Shown: positions 27,926 through 38,932, counted from the first letter of the stretch. The stretch is DNA of 64,000 nt from Thioflexithrix psekupsensis (GCF_002149925.1 NZ_MSLT01000023.1:620001-684000), one strand, 5' to 3'. Numbers and translations: made by a program. The notes: a model not told the origin generated them from the letters alone.

Positions 27926-29203
27926 CTAAATTACCTGCCCCATTTTGAAGATAGGCAAGTACATCGCCACCACTAAACCCCCAATGACCACACCCAAAAA
28001 CGCCATGATCATCGGCTCCATTAAGCTACTCAAGGCATCAATTAAGCCATCGACTTCTTCTTCATAAAAATCGGCGACTTTACCGAGCATTTTATCAATC
28101 GCACCCGATTCTTCCCCGATTTGTACCATTTGAATAACCATATTTGGCCACACGCCCGTGTCGCGCATACTGCTGGCTAACGCACTCCCAGTGGCAATTT
28201 GATCGCGTACTTTCAGTACCGCTTCAGAATAAACAATGTGTCCCGTCGCACCTGCTACGGATTCCATTGCCTCCACCAAAGGCGTTCCCGCTGCGAACAT
28301 GGTAGAGAGCGTCCGCGCAAATCGCGCCACCGATGATTTAGATAAAATGTCACCCACCACAGGAATTTTTAAAGAAAATCTCTGCATGGCATGGTTAAAA
28401 GCTATCGATCGTTTATTGGCTTCCTTAAAGGCAAAAACAAACGCAATCACACTGCCAAAGATAATATACCAATACCCCACAAATAAATTCGACACCGCCA
28501 CCACAAATTTAGTCGGACCCGGTAAATCAGCTCCAAAACCCGTAAATAAGTCAGCAAACACCGGCACCACGAAAATCATCAAAATCGCCGTGATCACAAA
28601 CGCCACCACTAAAACCGCGATGGGATAAGTCAAGGCTTTTTTGATTTTCTTTTTCATACTTTCAGTTTTTTCCTTGTAAGTTGCCACCTTATTTAACAAG
28701 GATTCCAAAATACCGGCTTGTTCCCCGGCTTCTACTAGGTTACAAAACAGCGTATCAAAATATTGCGGATGACGACGCAACGCATCCGCAAACGTCCCTC
28801 CGGCTTCAATATCGGATTTAATTTCCAAAATCAGTTTTTGCATACTGGGATTGTCATGCCCTTGTCCCACGATTTCAAATGACTGAATCAAAGGCACACC
28901 CGATTCCATCATTGTCGTCATTTGGCGCGCAAAAGTAGAAATATCGGTAGCAGTAATCGGTTTTCCCCCCGCACCACCGAGTAAGGGCTTGGATTTCTTG
29001 CGGACTTTACTGGGAATAACGCCTTGTCGTCTCAGGGCGGCTTTGACCAACGCCTCGCTTGTACCGGTCAATTCTCCCTTTACTTTTTTGCCTTGCTTAT
29101 CCTTCCCCTCCCAAACAAACATATCCGTTTTGGGTTTGTTGTCCTTGGCGGGGGCCGCAGCGGCTGCTCCTTTTTTCAGAGCGGGTTTGGTTATCGTAGC
29201 CAT
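27926..29203 (-). CDS. pilC: Type IV pilus inner-membrane platform protein PilC
   Basis: Platform protein through which PilB and PilT-type ATPases drive pilus assembly and retraction. 425 residues with two T2SSF domains: about 95-220 (DISTFARQMTTMMESGVPL) and about 300-420 (FARTLSTMFAAGTPL). The three usual membrane segments lie near 197-220, 250-268 and 402-422. A Lys/Ala-rich cytosolic N-terminus precedes them. ATG 29203 is preferred to a TTG at 29215. Transcribed just after pilB (115-base gap); pilA and pilD are not in the window. Confidence 0.94.
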   Translation of the reverse strand: MATITKPALKKGAAAAAPAKDNKPKTDMFVWEGKDKQGKKVKGELTGTSEALVKAALRRQGVIPSKVRKKSKPLLGGAGGKPITATDISTFARQMTTMMESGVPLIQSFEIVGQGHDNPSMQKLILEIKSDIEAGGTFADALRRHPQYFDTLFCNLVEAGEQAGILESLLNKVATYKEKTESMKKKIKKALTYPIAVLVVAFVITAILMIFVVPVFADLFTGFGADLPGPTKFVVAVSNLFVGYWYIIFGSVIAFVFAFKEANKRSIAFNHAMQRFSLKIPVVGDILSKSSVARFARTLSTMFAAGTPLVEAMESVAGATGHIVYSEAVLKVRDQIATGSALASSMRDTGVWPNMVIQMVQIGEESGAIDKMLGKVADFYEEEVDGLIDALSSLMEPMIMAFLGVVIGGLVVAMYLPIFKMGQVI

Positions 29204-29318
29204 AATCAATTCCAAAGTAGCCCGTTAAAGTTCCCATCTTGTTCTAAAAAAAACACCATCATCTGGCTTATTTCCCCATAACAGCACCAATTGAACGTGT
29301 TTTTTTAGAATAACGTGA

Positions 29319-31049
29319 TTAATCGTCACCTTTTACTACGCGATTAATTTCCTCAAGTGAGGTATCTCCTTTTTTTGCCTTGAGTAAGCCGGACTGTCGT
29401 AAATCGGCAATGCCTTCTTTGCGGGCTTGGTCGGCCAAATCCACAGCGTTTTTTCCCTCCATGATCATGCGTCGCATGGCATCGGAAATGGGCATCACTT
29501 GGTAAATGCCCACCCGCCCTTTGTAACCCAAACCACCACATTTCTCACAGCCGCCTACTCGTGGGCCATAGAGTTTAAAATCAGGACTATTCACTTCCTC
29601 TTCAGTAAAACCTTCCACCAATAAACTTTGTTTTGGCACTTCCACTTGTACTTTACAACTGCAAAGCCGACGACATAAACGTTGTGCCATTACCAAATTG
29701 ACCGAAGTGGCAATGGCAAACGGAGGAATTCCCATGTCAATCATCCGGGTCAAGGTTTGTGGCGCATCGTTGGTGTGCAGAGTGGACATCACCATATGAC
29801 CCGTAGAAGCCGCTTTAATCGCAATACTTCCCGTTTCCAAATCTCGAATTTCCCCAACGAGAATAATATCTGGGTCTTGACGCAAAAAGGCTTTTAAGGC
29901 TTTGGCGAAAGTCATTCCGGTGCGTTCATCCACTTGCACCTGATTGACACCGGGCAAATTGATTTCTACGGGGTCTTCAGCGGTGGAAATATTCACATCT
30001 TCTTGGTTGAGAATATTCACGCCGGTGTATAAAGACACGGTTTTGCCGCTTCCTGTCGGCCCCGTCACCAACACCATGCCGTAAGGATTGCTGAGGGCTT
30101 TTAAATAGCGTTCTTTTTGGACAGGTTCAAAACCCAACATATCGATATTTAACTTAGCCGCCGAAGAATCTAAAATCCGCATCACCACTTTTTCCCCAAA
30201 CAAAGTGGGACAGGTGCTGATCCGAAAATCCATAGACTTGTTGGCACTGAGTTTCAACTTAATCCGTCCATCTTGTGGCACGCGCCGCTCAGACACGTCC
30301 AAACGCGACATGACCTTAATCCGCGCTGCCAATTTACGCGACAAACTGACAGGCGGTTTAGCCATCGTGCGCAAAATGCCGTCGATACGAAAACGCACGC
30401 GATAAAATTTTTCGTAAGGTTCAAAATGTAAATCAGAAGCCCCCATTTTAATGGCATCAAACAGCATTTTATTGACGAATTTAACAACAGGCGCGTCTTC
30501 AACATCATTTTTATCGTCTTCTTTTTTATCCGCGGCTTCGTCGTCTTCCAACTCGACATCGCCCAAACCGTCGCCGTCCAATCCAGTCATACTGGTATCG
30601 AATACTTCTAAAGCGCGTTCGATCACCCGTTCGAGTTTATCGTGTTCAGCGACGACGGTTTCGATATTGAGTTTGGTGCGGAAACCCAGATCATCGATGG
30701 CGTGAAAGTTAGTTGGGTCTGATAAGGCGACGAATAAGCGTTTACCGCGTTTATAAAGGGGAAGAGCTTGGTGTTTTTTTAACAGTTTTTCATCGATTAA
30801 TTTAATTAAATCCGTATTTAATTCGACGCTGTCAATATCAACCAATGGCACGGAGAGGTCTTCGGATGCGGCATAAGCGACTTCTCGTGCGGGAGCAAGT
30901 CCATTAGATACCACATAATGGACAAAAGTTTGTCCTTTTTCTCTTGCCGTTTCAAAGGCTTTTGCGGCTTTTTCTTCGTCGAGTAAGCCATAATCGACCA
31001 GTCTGCGGGGTAAACCCACAAGTACAATTTTTGAGTTTGATGCGGCCAT
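29319..31049 (-). CDS. pilB: Type IV pilus extension ATPase PilB
   Basis: Hexameric ATPase powering pilin polymerisation. 576 residues. The N-terminal MshEN-type domain (LVDYGLLDEEKA, 1-150) is often a c-di-GMP-binding module. The motor domain has Walker A GPTGSGKT (near 330), an Asp box, Walker B ILVGEIRDLETG (near 397) and a zinc-binding tetracysteine region (CRRLCSC near 460, CEKCGG near 505). Residues 170-190 form an acidic linker (EDDEAADKKEDDK). Upstream of pilC in one operon. Confidence 0.95.
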   Translation of the reverse strand: MAASNSKIVLVGLPRRLVDYGLLDEEKAAKAFETAREKGQTFVHYVVSNGLAPAREVAYAASEDLSVPLVDIDSVELNTDLIKLIDEKLLKKHQALPLYKRGKRLFVALSDPTNFHAIDDLGFRTKLNIETVVAEHDKLERVIERALEVFDTSMTGLDGDGLGDVELEDDEAADKKEDDKNDVEDAPVVKFVNKMLFDAIKMGASDLHFEPYEKFYRVRFRIDGILRTMAKPPVSLSRKLAARIKVMSRLDVSERRVPQDGRIKLKLSANKSMDFRISTCPTLFGEKVVMRILDSSAAKLNIDMLGFEPVQKERYLKALSNPYGMVLVTGPTGSGKTVSLYTGVNILNQEDVNISTAEDPVEINLPGVNQVQVDERTGMTFAKALKAFLRQDPDIILVGEIRDLETGSIAIKAASTGHMVMSTLHTNDAPQTLTRMIDMGIPPFAIATSVNLVMAQRLCRRLCSCKVQVEVPKQSLLVEGFTEEEVNSPDFKLYGPRVGGCEKCGGLGYKGRVGIYQVMPISDAMRRMIMEGKNAVDLADQARKEGIADLRQSGLLKAKKGDTSLEEINRVVKGDD

Positions 31050-31497
31050 AGTGACGTGAAAATCATAAAAATGACGAATGTTTTAAAAAAAAGGTTAATT
31101 TTTTAACCCGGAGAACTGCCAATTGTGTATTTTCAAACCGCAGAAAGTCAAGCACAAATTAAGCATTTACCGATAAAGTATAGCCCAGTTTATCGCAATT
31201 AAAGTGGGGATAACAGAAATTTAAAGGGCTTTTAAATCACTTTTTTTATCGACAGAATCGAAACATTAACAATGGACACAATTGATTTCTATGCGAATTA
31301 GAATTTACACTATTTTAAAATTAACAAAACAAATTATAAAATATGATTAAGCCAACACTGAATAGAGAAAACAGGAAAAATACCCCCTTCTTTTATGTTA
31401 CAAAGACACAGCGACAAAAATCACCAAATAAAAGTAAAATGGCCAATATCATGACAATATCCTAAACGCCCAACCCAACAAGAAGGTGACAAACCCC
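31050..31497. other. Divergent promoter interval between pilB and aroK
   Basis: About 450 AT-rich bases with no ORF or structured RNA that I can support. It must contain the start signals for the minus-strand pilBC and plus-strand aroKB-dgt units. I could not single out a promoter with good -35 and -10 spacing. Confidence 0.4.
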
Positions 31498-32046
31498 GTG
31501 AAGACCACAGCACATCCCCTTTCCCGTAACTTATTTCTTATCGGTCCCATGGGCGTGGGCAAATCCACCATTGGCAAACGACTCGCGCTACGCCTTCACT
31601 GGACTTTCAAAGACAGCGATCAAGAAATCCAACAACGCACCGGCGCAACCATTCCGCTTATCTTCGATTTGGAAGGCGAGGAGGGCTTTCGCAAACGCGA
31701 AAAAAATGTCATTGCCGAATTGGTACAACAACCGCGCCTCGTCTTGGCCACCGGCGGCGGAGCAATTTTACTCCCAGAAAACCGCGAACAATTAAAACAA
31801 CACGGCACCATTATCTATCTTCGTGCATCCATTGACGAACTGCTCAAACGCACCGCCAACAGTCGCAATCGCCCCTTGCTAGAAACCCCCGATCCCCGCG
31901 CCCGCTTAGAACAACTTATGCGCGAACGGGCGCACCTTTACGAATCTCTGGCCGACTACATCGTAGAAACAGGACAACGCAACATTTCCCAAGTCCTAAA
32001 AACCATCCTTGACCACCTTACCGAAGAAAGCCTTAACGATCATTAA
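31498..32046 (+). CDS. aroK: Shikimate kinase
   Basis: Phosphorylates shikimate at the 3-hydroxyl with ATP in aromatic amino-acid synthesis. About 182 residues. Walker [10 protein letters not shown] lies near residue 17, followed by the shikimate-binding Asp in [12 protein letters not shown], the LATGGGAIL motif and the adenine-binding RNRPLL. GTG 31498 is the likely start because AAGGTGA precedes it by eight bases; an in-frame GTG at 31486 has no ribosome-binding site. aroB follows after 17 bases, the classic aroK-aroB pair. Confidence 0.94.
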   Translation: MKTTAHPLSRNLFLIGPMGVGKSTIGKRLALRLHWTFKDSDQEIQQRTGATIPLIFDLEGEEGFRKREKNVIAELVQQPRLVLATGGGAILLPENREQLKQHGTIIYLRASIDELLKRTANSRNRPLLETPDPRARLEQLMRERAHLYESLADYIVETGQRNISQVLKTILDHLTEESLNDH

Positions 32047-32063
32047 CTGGAGATGTCCCAACC

Positions 32064-33158
32064 ATGAAAACCCTCACCGTCGAACTCGGTCAACGCAGCT
32101 ACCCCATCGCCATTGCCCCACACCTTCTACAGCAACGCGCATGGGTAACGCCCTATGTACGAGCGCAACAAGTTTGTATCGTCACCAATGACACCGTTGC
32201 TCCCCTTTACTTGGCACAAACGCGGGCTTTATTTGCGCAATTCAACTGTTCTGAAGTGATTTTGCCTGATGGGGAGGCGTATAAGACGCTGGAAACTTTG
32301 AATTTAATTTTTGATCACCTGTTACAACAGCGTTGTGATCGGCAAGTGACTTTAGTGGCTTTGGGGGGTGGCGTGATTGGTGACACCACAGGATTTGCCG
32401 CAGCCTGCTATCAACGAGGCGTGCCATTTATCCAAATTCCCACCACATTATTATCCCAAGTGGATTCTTCCGTCGGCGGTAAAACAGGCGTAAACCACGC
32501 CTTAGGCAAAAACATGATCGGCGCGTTTTACCAACCACAATGTGTATTAATCGACATTAACACGCTTAACACTTTACCCGATCAAGAACTCAGCGCAGGC
32601 TTTGCCGAAGTGGTAAAATATGGATTAATCAATGATTTAGCTTTTTTTGAATGGTTAGAACAACACGCGGAAGCATTGATAAAACGCGACCCCGACCGAT
32701 TAATCGAAGCCATTGCCCATTGTTGCCAAAACAAAGCCGACATTGTCGCCGCAGATGAACAGGAATCAGGTTTACGCGCCTTACTAAATCTTGGCCACAC
32801 TTTTGGTCATGCGATAGAAACGGGCGTAGGTTATGGCGTTTGCTTACACGGCGAAGCGGTGGCGATTGGCATGGTGTTAGCGGCGAAATTATCGGCTCGG
32901 CATGGCTGGCTATCTGCCGATGACGTACAGCGAATTATTCGATTATTAAAACGCTTTCACTTACCAGTGACATTACCCAAAACATTAACCGCTCAACAGA
33001 TTTACGAATTAATGCAAGTGGATAAAAAAGTAAAAGCAGGTCAATTGCGACTGGTTTTATTATCTGCATTAGGTCAAGCGATCATCACTAAAGATTATGA
33101 TCCCCACTACTTACAATTAACCTTAGAAGAAGGTTGTGCGGAGGCAATGTCAGCATGA
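32064..33158 (+). CDS. aroB: 3-Dehydroquinate synthase
   Basis: Cyclises DAHP to 3-dehydroquinate with NAD and a divalent metal, the second step of the shikimate pathway. 364 residues. NAD-binding [12 protein letters not shown] and GGGVIGD, substrate motifs [21 protein letters not shown], and metal ligands in the E-HTFGHAIE and [10 protein letters not shown] blocks are all present. Last bases overlap the dgt start (ATGA), so aroK-aroB-dgt form a tight operon. In enterics the next gene is damX; here it is a dNTPase gene. Confidence 0.97.
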   Translation: MKTLTVELGQRSYPIAIAPHLLQQRAWVTPYVRAQQVCIVTNDTVAPLYLAQTRALFAQFNCSEVILPDGEAYKTLETLNLIFDHLLQQRCDRQVTLVALGGGVIGDTTGFAAACYQRGVPFIQIPTTLLSQVDSSVGGKTGVNHALGKNMIGAFYQPQCVLIDINTLNTLPDQELSAGFAEVVKYGLINDLAFFEWLEQHAEALIKRDPDRLIEAIAHCCQNKADIVAADEQESGLRALLNLGHTFGHAIETGVGYGVCLHGEAVAIGMVLAAKLSARHGWLSADDVQRIIRLLKRFHLPVTLPKTLTAQQIYELMQVDKKVKAGQLRLVLLSALGQAIITKDYDPHYLQLTLEEGCAEAMSA

Positions 33159-34321
33159 CGGAATTAGCGATTTATGCGGCCAGTGTGGAATTATCGCGGG
33201 GCCGTCAAGTGAGTGAACCACCCGCCGCACCTTATCGCAACGAATATCAGCGTGATAAAGATCGCATTATTCACTCTTCAGCCTTTCGACGTTTAGAATA
33301 TAAAACGCAAGTTTTTGTCAATCACGAAGGGGATTTATTTCGCACCCGATTAACCCATTCTTTAGAAGTGGCGCAAATCAGTCGCACGGTGGCGCGTTAT
33401 CTGCGATTAAACGAAGATTTAACAGAGGCGATTGCGTTGACACACGATTTAGGACACGCGCCATTTGGACACGCGGGTCAAGACGCATTAGCCGCAGTGA
33501 TGGGTAAATTTGGTGGTTTTGAACATAATTGGCAAGCCTTGCGCATTGTGGATGAATTAGAAGAACGTTACCCTTCTTTTCGTGGTTTAAATTTAATGTT
33601 TGAAACCCGCGAGGGTATTTTAAAACAATGCAATCCCAAATTAGCTAAACAATTAGGCAGTGTTGCCCTTCGTTTCTTAACTGGCGGCCATCCCACAGCC
33701 CCCAGTTTAGAAGCCCAAATCGTGAATATTTGCGATGCCATTGCTTATAACAGCCATGATATTGATGATGGTTTGCGGGCGCGTTTAATTAGCATTCGGC
33801 AATTGCGCGAATATCGTTTATTTGACGAACATTACAGCGCGGTATTAAAACAATGGCCAAACTTATCACAACGGCGTGTGATTCACGAGACCATTCGCCG
33901 CATGATTGACGAACAAGTCGTGAATTTAATAGAAACCAGCACCGCCACATTAGAAGCCTTACAACCCAGCAATATTGAAACAGTGCGCGCCACAGAAGAA
34001 ATGTTGATTAATTTGAGCGCATTAATGTATGAAAAACATTTAGAATTAAAGTCTTTCTTACAACAACAAATGTATCAACATTACCGTGTGCGTCGTATGG
34101 GTTATAAAGCACGGCAAATTATTCATCGATTATTTGAAGCCTTTATTAACGATCCTTATTTATTACCCTTAGAAGCGCAAATGGAAGTGCAACGCTTACA
34201 AGCGCAATTAGGCAGCGAATTAGGGCGAGCGCGTGCTGTGTGCGATTATTTAGCAGGCATGACTGATCGCTACGCCATTTTAGAATATGAACGCTTATTT
34301 AATCCCAATCAATTACCCTAG
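33155..34321 (+). CDS. dGTP triphosphohydrolase-like protein (HD domain)
   Basis: Hydrolyses dNTPs to nucleoside and triphosphate, affecting nucleotide pools. 388 residues. The HD metal site is [10 protein letters not shown] with [10 protein letters not shown], and a third His/Asp block is [31 protein letters not shown] at the N-terminus is typical of the family. Length and the C-terminal YRVRRM region fit the Dgt type-2 group rather than the 505-residue E. coli Dgt. ATG 33155 overlaps the aroB stop and has GGAGG upstream. Confidence 0.92.
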   Translation: MTELAIYAASVELSRGRQVSEPPAAPYRNEYQRDKDRIIHSSAFRRLEYKTQVFVNHEGDLFRTRLTHSLEVAQISRTVARYLRLNEDLTEAIALTHDLGHAPFGHAGQDALAAVMGKFGGFEHNWQALRIVDELEERYPSFRGLNLMFETREGILKQCNPKLAKQLGSVALRFLTGGHPTAPSLEAQIVNICDAIAYNSHDIDDGLRARLISIRQLREYRLFDEHYSAVLKQWPNLSQRRVIHETIRRMIDEQVVNLIETSTATLEALQPSNIETVRATEEMLINLSALMYEKHLELKSFLQQQMYQHYRVRRMGYKARQIIHRLFEAFINDPYLLPLEAQMEVQRLQAQLGSELGRARAVCDYLAGMTDRYAILEYERLFNPNQLP

Positions 34322-34351
34322 TCATTATTGCGTTCAATTAGAATTTTCAGC

Positions 34352-34382
34352 TATCGCCCACCTTACATTTAGGTGAGCGATA
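34352..34382. repeat. Short inverted repeat between dgt and the TonB receptor
   Basis: Arms TATCGCCCACCT (34352-34363) and AGGTGAGCGATA (34371-34382) pair over about 11 bp. It lies between convergent genes and could terminate both, although no T-run follows; a GC-rich stretch (ACAGCACGCTGCGCGC) comes next. Confidence 0.5.
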
Positions 34383-34425
34383 CCCGCGTACAGCACGCTG
34401 CGCGCAAGGCGAACGGGCAAAAACC

Positions 34426-36489
34426 TCAAAACTGTCCCCGCACCTGCCACATTAAATGCCGTTCTGGCTGTACATGTTGCAAAATATTGGCATCACGCGG
34501 TTCAGGGTGAAAATAACGGGTGTCAAAAACATTTTTTAATATCCATTCCATTTCCAAAGTTTGACCTAACACATTCAGGTCAGCAATATGCCACGTGGCA
34601 TCCCACACCCAATATGGATCAATGCGATATTTATCGCCTTGATAATCCGTATTTATCGCGCTGTGATATGTTCCCACAATCCCAAAACTATGCTGTGAAT
34701 TCATATCATAAATGAATGCCACATTTGCCTTATGGCGTGGAATATCATAAACAGTTTCTTTAATGCCTTGATTCTCTATTGTGACCTCGTCCATATAGGT
34801 ATAATTTAAAAAGCCTGTTAAGGCTTGATATTTAAAACTTAAACGATTTTCTAAGCCTTGCGAATTAAAACTGCCTTCATTTGCAAAAGCCAAAACATCA
34901 GACGCAGTAATTCTATTTTTCGCTTGATTATAAAAAATAACCGTTTCATTTTTAACATATTCTCCCCAATATTGATGCCACGCCAATTCATAGGTGTCCA
35001 TTTCCATTGGGCGAATTGCGGTATTGTCGTTAATTTCAAATACGGTTGGCTCACGAAATGATTTACCGTATAAAGCCTTAAAAGTCGTTTTTTCTAAAGG
35101 TTTATAAACCACGCCATAACGCGGTAATAATTTACGCCCATAACGCTCATGTTGCACCAAACGCGCCCCCAAAGTTAAGCTGATTTTATCGTTAAACCAA
35201 TCGCTTTGATCTTGTAAATAAATACTCCATTGATGATTTTTAAAAGCAGGCTGATAATTACCCTCACTTAATGCGGGATGTTTGCCTTCTGTTCTTGACC
35301 ATGCCGCGCTGACAATATCGCTTAACACATAATCTAATCCCCAAGAACTATAATGGGTGTCATTCCAGCGATAATTGCCACTTAATAAGCCCCAATGTTT
35401 GCGCGAACCACGGCTATTATGATTGCTGTAATAACCGCGAAAACGATGCACATCTTCTAGTGTCACATTATCACGTAATAATTCGCCTGTGATAGGATTT
35501 TCAATGGTACTTGTTGATTCGGTATGATTTCCCCAAAATTGCTCCCAATAATAACGATATTCTAATTCTATGTTTAATTTATCATCCAATAAATTTAACC
35601 AACGATAACCCAAATAAGGCATGGCCAATTCTCGATAATCTTGCGATGAATGATAATCCCATTGAATCGAAGCCGTTCCCCGCCCCGAATCATTGCGATA
35701 ATATTCCAATCCCGCATAATAGCCTTGATATTCAAGCGATAAATGAATAGGCAAAGCCGAAGAAGGATTAGAATAACCATATTTATTTGGCAAATGGCGG
35801 TAGGCATTATTTTCTGCTTTGGGAGAGACTAAAGCCGTATTAGATAAAAATTCGCTAAAATCCGCTCCCTGTGATTGGTAATAAGCCACAGAACCACTTA
35901 ATTTTAAATCCCCCCACGTTTGACCAAATAATAAGCTCACTTCTCGCGTATCAAAAGCCCCATAATTGGCTTGGATTTCAAGCCCATCCATATCATCGGC
36001 TGTTTTAGTAATAATATTGATCAATCCGCCCACCGCATTCGCACCATATAAAGCAGAAGCAGGGCCTGCAATGACTTCAACTTGCTTGACATTATGGGTT
36101 CTAAATTGATTAGAGATAAAGGTTTCTCCTGCGATTAAATTATTCATTTCTCTGCCGTTAATCAAAATTAACGATTGCGCAAAAGAACCAATAAAACCCC
36201 GTTGACCGCCTTGTAAGAAAAAATCGTTATTAGAAATATCTACCCCCGGTATCAAGGCCAACACTTCTTTTAAATCCCGCAAACCCAGTTTTTTAATCTG
36301 TTCTTCTGTCACCACATAAATAGTCGCAGGAGCTTGTTCAGCCACTTCATTGCGTTTACTGGCACTGATAACTTTTACATTTAATAAATCCTCTAAAGAC
36401 AGTTGTAATAAGCTCGATGTTTCCGTTGCAAAAACTGGCGCGATTAATCCCACCTTTACCCAAAAAATAACCCATTTTATCTTAGTCAT
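34426..36489 (-). CDS. TonB-dependent outer-membrane receptor
   Basis: 687 residues with a signal peptide (MTKIKWVIFWVKVGLIAPVF). A short linker (LSLEDLLNVKVISASKR) precedes the plug domain (about 50-165; PATIYVVTEEQIKKLG, GGLINIITK). A 22-strand-type beta barrel follows, ending in an aromatic C-terminal strand (MWQVRGQF) suitable for BAM insertion. The LLNVKV linker is common in vitamin B12/siderophore-like receptors of unknown ligand. A periplasmic substrate cannot be named. The start overlaps the maf stop (TAATG), so the two are translationally coupled, an unusual pairing. Confidence 0.88.
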   Translation of the reverse strand: MTKIKWVIFWVKVGLIAPVFATETSSLLQLSLEDLLNVKVISASKRNEVAEQAPATIYVVTEEQIKKLGLRDLKEVLALIPGVDISNNDFFLQGGQRGFIGSFAQSLILINGREMNNLIAGETFISNQFRTHNVKQVEVIAGPASALYGANAVGGLINIITKTADDMDGLEIQANYGAFDTREVSLLFGQTWGDLKLSGSVAYYQSQGADFSEFLSNTALVSPKAENNAYRHLPNKYGYSNPSSALPIHLSLEYQGYYAGLEYYRNDSGRGTASIQWDYHSSQDYRELAMPYLGYRWLNLLDDKLNIELEYRYYWEQFWGNHTESTSTIENPITGELLRDNVTLEDVHRFRGYYSNHNSRGSRKHWGLLSGNYRWNDTHYSSWGLDYVLSDIVSAAWSRTEGKHPALSEGNYQPAFKNHQWSIYLQDQSDWFNDKISLTLGARLVQHERYGRKLLPRYGVVYKPLEKTTFKALYGKSFREPTVFEINDNTAIRPMEMDTYELAWHQYWGEYVKNETVIFYNQAKNRITASDVLAFANEGSFNSQGLENRLSFKYQALTGFLNYTYMDEVTIENQGIKETVYDIPRHKANVAFIYDMNSQHSFGIVGTYHSAINTDYQGDKYRIDPYWVWDATWHIADLNVLGQTLEMEWILKNVFDTRYFHPEPRDANILQHVQPERHLMWQVRGQF

Positions 36490-37133
36490 TATGTACTCAC
36501 TGTTAAAACATCAAAACCCAAATTATTCAACAGTTTCACCAGTGTAATTAAAGGCAATCCCATTAAAGCCGTCGGATCATCACAACGAATGGCCTCAGTC
36601 AACGCAATTCCCAAACCTTCCGAACGAAAACTGCCCGCACACGCCAACGCCGATTCCTTACGCAAATAAGCTTCAATTTGCGCCACAGTTAAAGCCCGAA
36701 ATTGGACTTCCACTTCGACAATTGTTGTTTCAGCTTGTCTTGTGGCCGTGTTTAACACACACAATCCTGTTAAAAATTGCACCGTCTGCCCACTCATCCA
36801 CTGCAACTGCTCAACCGCTGCGGCAAAATGTCCCGGTTTCCCCAACACCTTCCCGCGACAATACGCCACCTGATCCGAACCTATCACCAGCGCGGCCGGA
36901 TAAGTCTCACACGCCGCAGCCGCTTTTAAACGAGATAAACGAGTCACCAAATCATACACCGCTTCTCCTGCTAAAGGCGTTTCATCCACATTCGGCGCAA
37001 AACACGTAAAAGGAATGCCCAAACGTGATAATAATTCGTGACGAAAAGTCGAAGTGGACGCTAAAATAAGCGGTAAATGTGCTGAATTGTTGCTTGAATG
37101 TGTTATCACCTGTTGTCTCCATAAAATTGACAT
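36489..37133 (-). CDS. Maf-family nucleotide pyrophosphatase (YceF-like)
   Basis: Hydrolyses modified or non-canonical NTPs such as m7GTP. About 200-214 residues; the conserved fold begins LILASTSTFRHELLSRLG, so the first 20 residues are extra and ATG 37133 may be too early. Other signatures: DETPLAGE, the catalytic IGSDQVA, GKPGH and GSFRSEGLGI. In many gammaproteobacteria yceF is divergent from yceD-rpmF, exactly as here (31-base gap). That context favours the YceF m7GTPase subgroup over dTTP/UTPase YhdE. Confidence 0.92.
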   Translation of the reverse strand: MSILWRQQVITHSSNNSAHLPLILASTSTFRHELLSRLGIPFTCFAPNVDETPLAGEAVYDLVTRLSRLKAAAACETYPAALVIGSDQVAYCRGKVLGKPGHFAAAVEQLQWMSGQTVQFLTGLCVLNTATRQAETTIVEVEVQFRALTVAQIEAYLRKESALACAGSFRSEGLGIALTEAIRCDDPTALMGLPLITLVKLLNNLGFDVLTVST

Positions 37134-37164
37134 GACTTGTTGAAAATGATAGGATTGATCGCTT

Positions 37165-37692
37165 ATGTTGACTCAATTACCCAAGACCATCGACCCGCTG
37201 CGTCTAGCAAAACAGGCTGAGACCTTAACGGGACGTTATGAAATTCACCAATTGCCGCGCCTTCATGACCGCTTGTGCGAACTGCGCGGACATGCAGAGT
37301 TTAACTGGTCTTTTTCTCTCAATGAAGAGCAACAGATTTTAATTCAGGGCTGGATACGGGCGTTATTGCCGATGATCTGCGAACGCTGTTTGCAGCCGGT
37401 GGATTATGTGTTGACGGCATCGACTGCCCTGATGGTCTTGCGTCCCGGTCAATCCGAAGACCAAGTTCCAGACGAATTTGAAGCGTTGCTTTTAACGCAA
37501 ATGCCTGTATCATTACTTTCCCTTGTGGAAGATGAACTGGTTTTGGCTTTACCTATTATCCCTAAACATGACCAGTGTCCCAATAATCTCAACGTGATTG
37601 CCGACGAAACTGTCCACGTCGATCCGGCGGATGAACCCGTTGCGATCAAACCCAATCCGTTTGCCGTTTTGGCCACACTGAAAAAACATTAA
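37165..37692 (+). CDS. yceD: YceD-family (DUF177) protein, rRNA accumulation factor
   Basis: 175 residues. Contains the family's CxxC pair in ICERCLQPVDY (Cys72, Cys75) and the C-terminal NPFAVLATLKK motif. YceD is linked to 23S rRNA accumulation and always precedes rpmF in this cluster. The biochemical role is not established. rpmF follows after 28 bases, so the two are co-transcribed at the head of the fatty-acid cluster. Confidence 0.93.
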   Translation: MLTQLPKTIDPLRLAKQAETLTGRYEIHQLPRLHDRLCELRGHAEFNWSFSLNEEQQILIQGWIRALLPMICERCLQPVDYVLTASTALMVLRPGQSEDQVPDEFEALLLTQMPVSLLSLVEDELVLALPIIPKHDQCPNNLNVIADETVHVDPADEPVAIKPNPFAVLATLKKH

Positions 37693-37720
37693 ACCCTGAC
37701 ACAGGAATTTTCACGACACC

Positions 37721-37900
37721 ATGGCTGTACAACAAACCCGCAAAACCTCCTCCAAAAGAGGAATGCGCCGCTCACACGATGCCCTAAAAAAACCGGCAAT
37801 TTCTCACGATAGCATTACTGGCTTGGCACATCGTCCGCATCACATTGGTTCTGATGGCTATTACCGCGGACGCAAGATTCTGCCCGGTAAGGATGAATAA
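37721..37900 (+). CDS. rpmF: 50S ribosomal protein L32
   Basis: 59 residues. [20 protein letters not shown] at the start and [15 protein letters not shown] at the end are diagnostic of bL32. The zinc-binding cysteines found in some L32 proteins are absent, so this is the Cys-minus form as in E. coli. CAGGA (37702-37706) is the likely ribosome-binding site. The TAA stop directly abuts the next start codon. Confidence 0.98.
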   Translation: MAVQQTRKTSSKRGMRRSHDALKKPAISHDSITGLAHRPHHIGSDGYYRGRKILPGKDE

Positions 37901-38932
37901 TTGATCACTCGCATTGCTTTAGATGCGATGAGTGGTGACTTTGGCCCGACGGTGACTGTACCGGCGGCTCTTCATGTTCTCAGCGAAAACGATCAGGTCC
38001 ACTTGATCCTAGTCGGAGACGAAGCCGCATTAACCGAACACCTCAGCCAAGCGTCTGCTGCCATTAAGCCACGTTTGTCCATTCGCCACACCTCACAAGT
38101 GGTGGCAATGGACGAACTGCCTTCGCACGCGCTGCGTAACAAAAAAGATTCTTCCATGCGCGTGGCGATCAATCTGGTCAAAGAAAAAGAAGCCGATGCC
38201 TGCGTCAGTGCGGGCAATACCGGTGCGTTAATGGCCACAGCCCGTTATGTGTTAAAAACATTACCGGGGATTGACCGTCCGGCGATCATTACCGCGTTAC
38301 CCAACATGCGCAACAGTTACACCTATATGCTTGATTTAGGTGCGAATGTAGAAGTCAGTCCGGAACATTTGTTTCAATTTGCCGTGATGGGCGGCGTGCT
38401 GGCCAGCGCAGTAAAAAATGTGTCCACACCGCGAGTGGGCTTGTTAAATGTTGGGGAAGAAGAAATTAAGGGAAATGATTGTGTGCGCGATGCGGCTCGT
38501 TTACTGACTGCGGCCGACTCTATCAATTACATTGGTTTTGTCGAAGGCGACGATATTTATAAGGGAACAGTGGATGTGGTGGTATGCGATGGTTTTGTGG
38601 GCAATGTCGCCTTAAAAACCTCCGAAGGTGTGGCAAAAATGATCAGCCACTATGTCAAAGAAAGTTTTACCCAAAATATATTAACCCGTATAGTGGCATT
38701 TATTGCCCTACCGATTTTAAACCATTTACGTCGTCGAATTGACCCACGGCGTTATAATGGAGCGAGTTTATTAGGATTGCGTGGCATCGTGATTAAGAGT
38801 CATGGCGGTGCCGATCAATTGGCTTTTGCCAATGCCATTAAAGAAGCCATTCGAGAAGTTGAACAAAATGTTCCTGCCCGAATTGCGGATCAACTCGACA
38901 CATTTCTTAACGAAAAAAGGCAAGTAGGGTGA
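37901..38932 (+). CDS. plsX: Phosphate acyltransferase PlsX
   Basis: Makes acyl-phosphate from acyl-ACP for phosphatidic acid synthesis. 343 residues. [12 protein letters not shown] at the start (most homologues have MGGD), [18 protein letters not shown] and [15 protein letters not shown] are family signatures. The start is a TTG immediately after the rpmF stop; AAGGATG in the end of rpmF acts as ribosome-binding site, so translation is probably coupled. The next ATG (37928) would cut into the first strand. Overlaps fabH by four bases. Confidence 0.95.
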   Translation: MITRIALDAMSGDFGPTVTVPAALHVLSENDQVHLILVGDEAALTEHLSQASAAIKPRLSIRHTSQVVAMDELPSHALRNKKDSSMRVAINLVKEKEADACVSAGNTGALMATARYVLKTLPGIDRPAIITALPNMRNSYTYMLDLGANVEVSPEHLFQFAVMGGVLASAVKNVSTPRVGLLNVGEEEIKGNDCVRDAARLLTAADSINYIGFVEGDDIYKGTVDVVVCDGFVGNVALKTSEGVAKMISHYVKESFTQNILTRIVAFIALPILNHLRRRIDPRRYNGASLLGLRGIVIKSHGGADQLAFANAIKEAIREVEQNVPARIADQLDTFLNEKRQVG

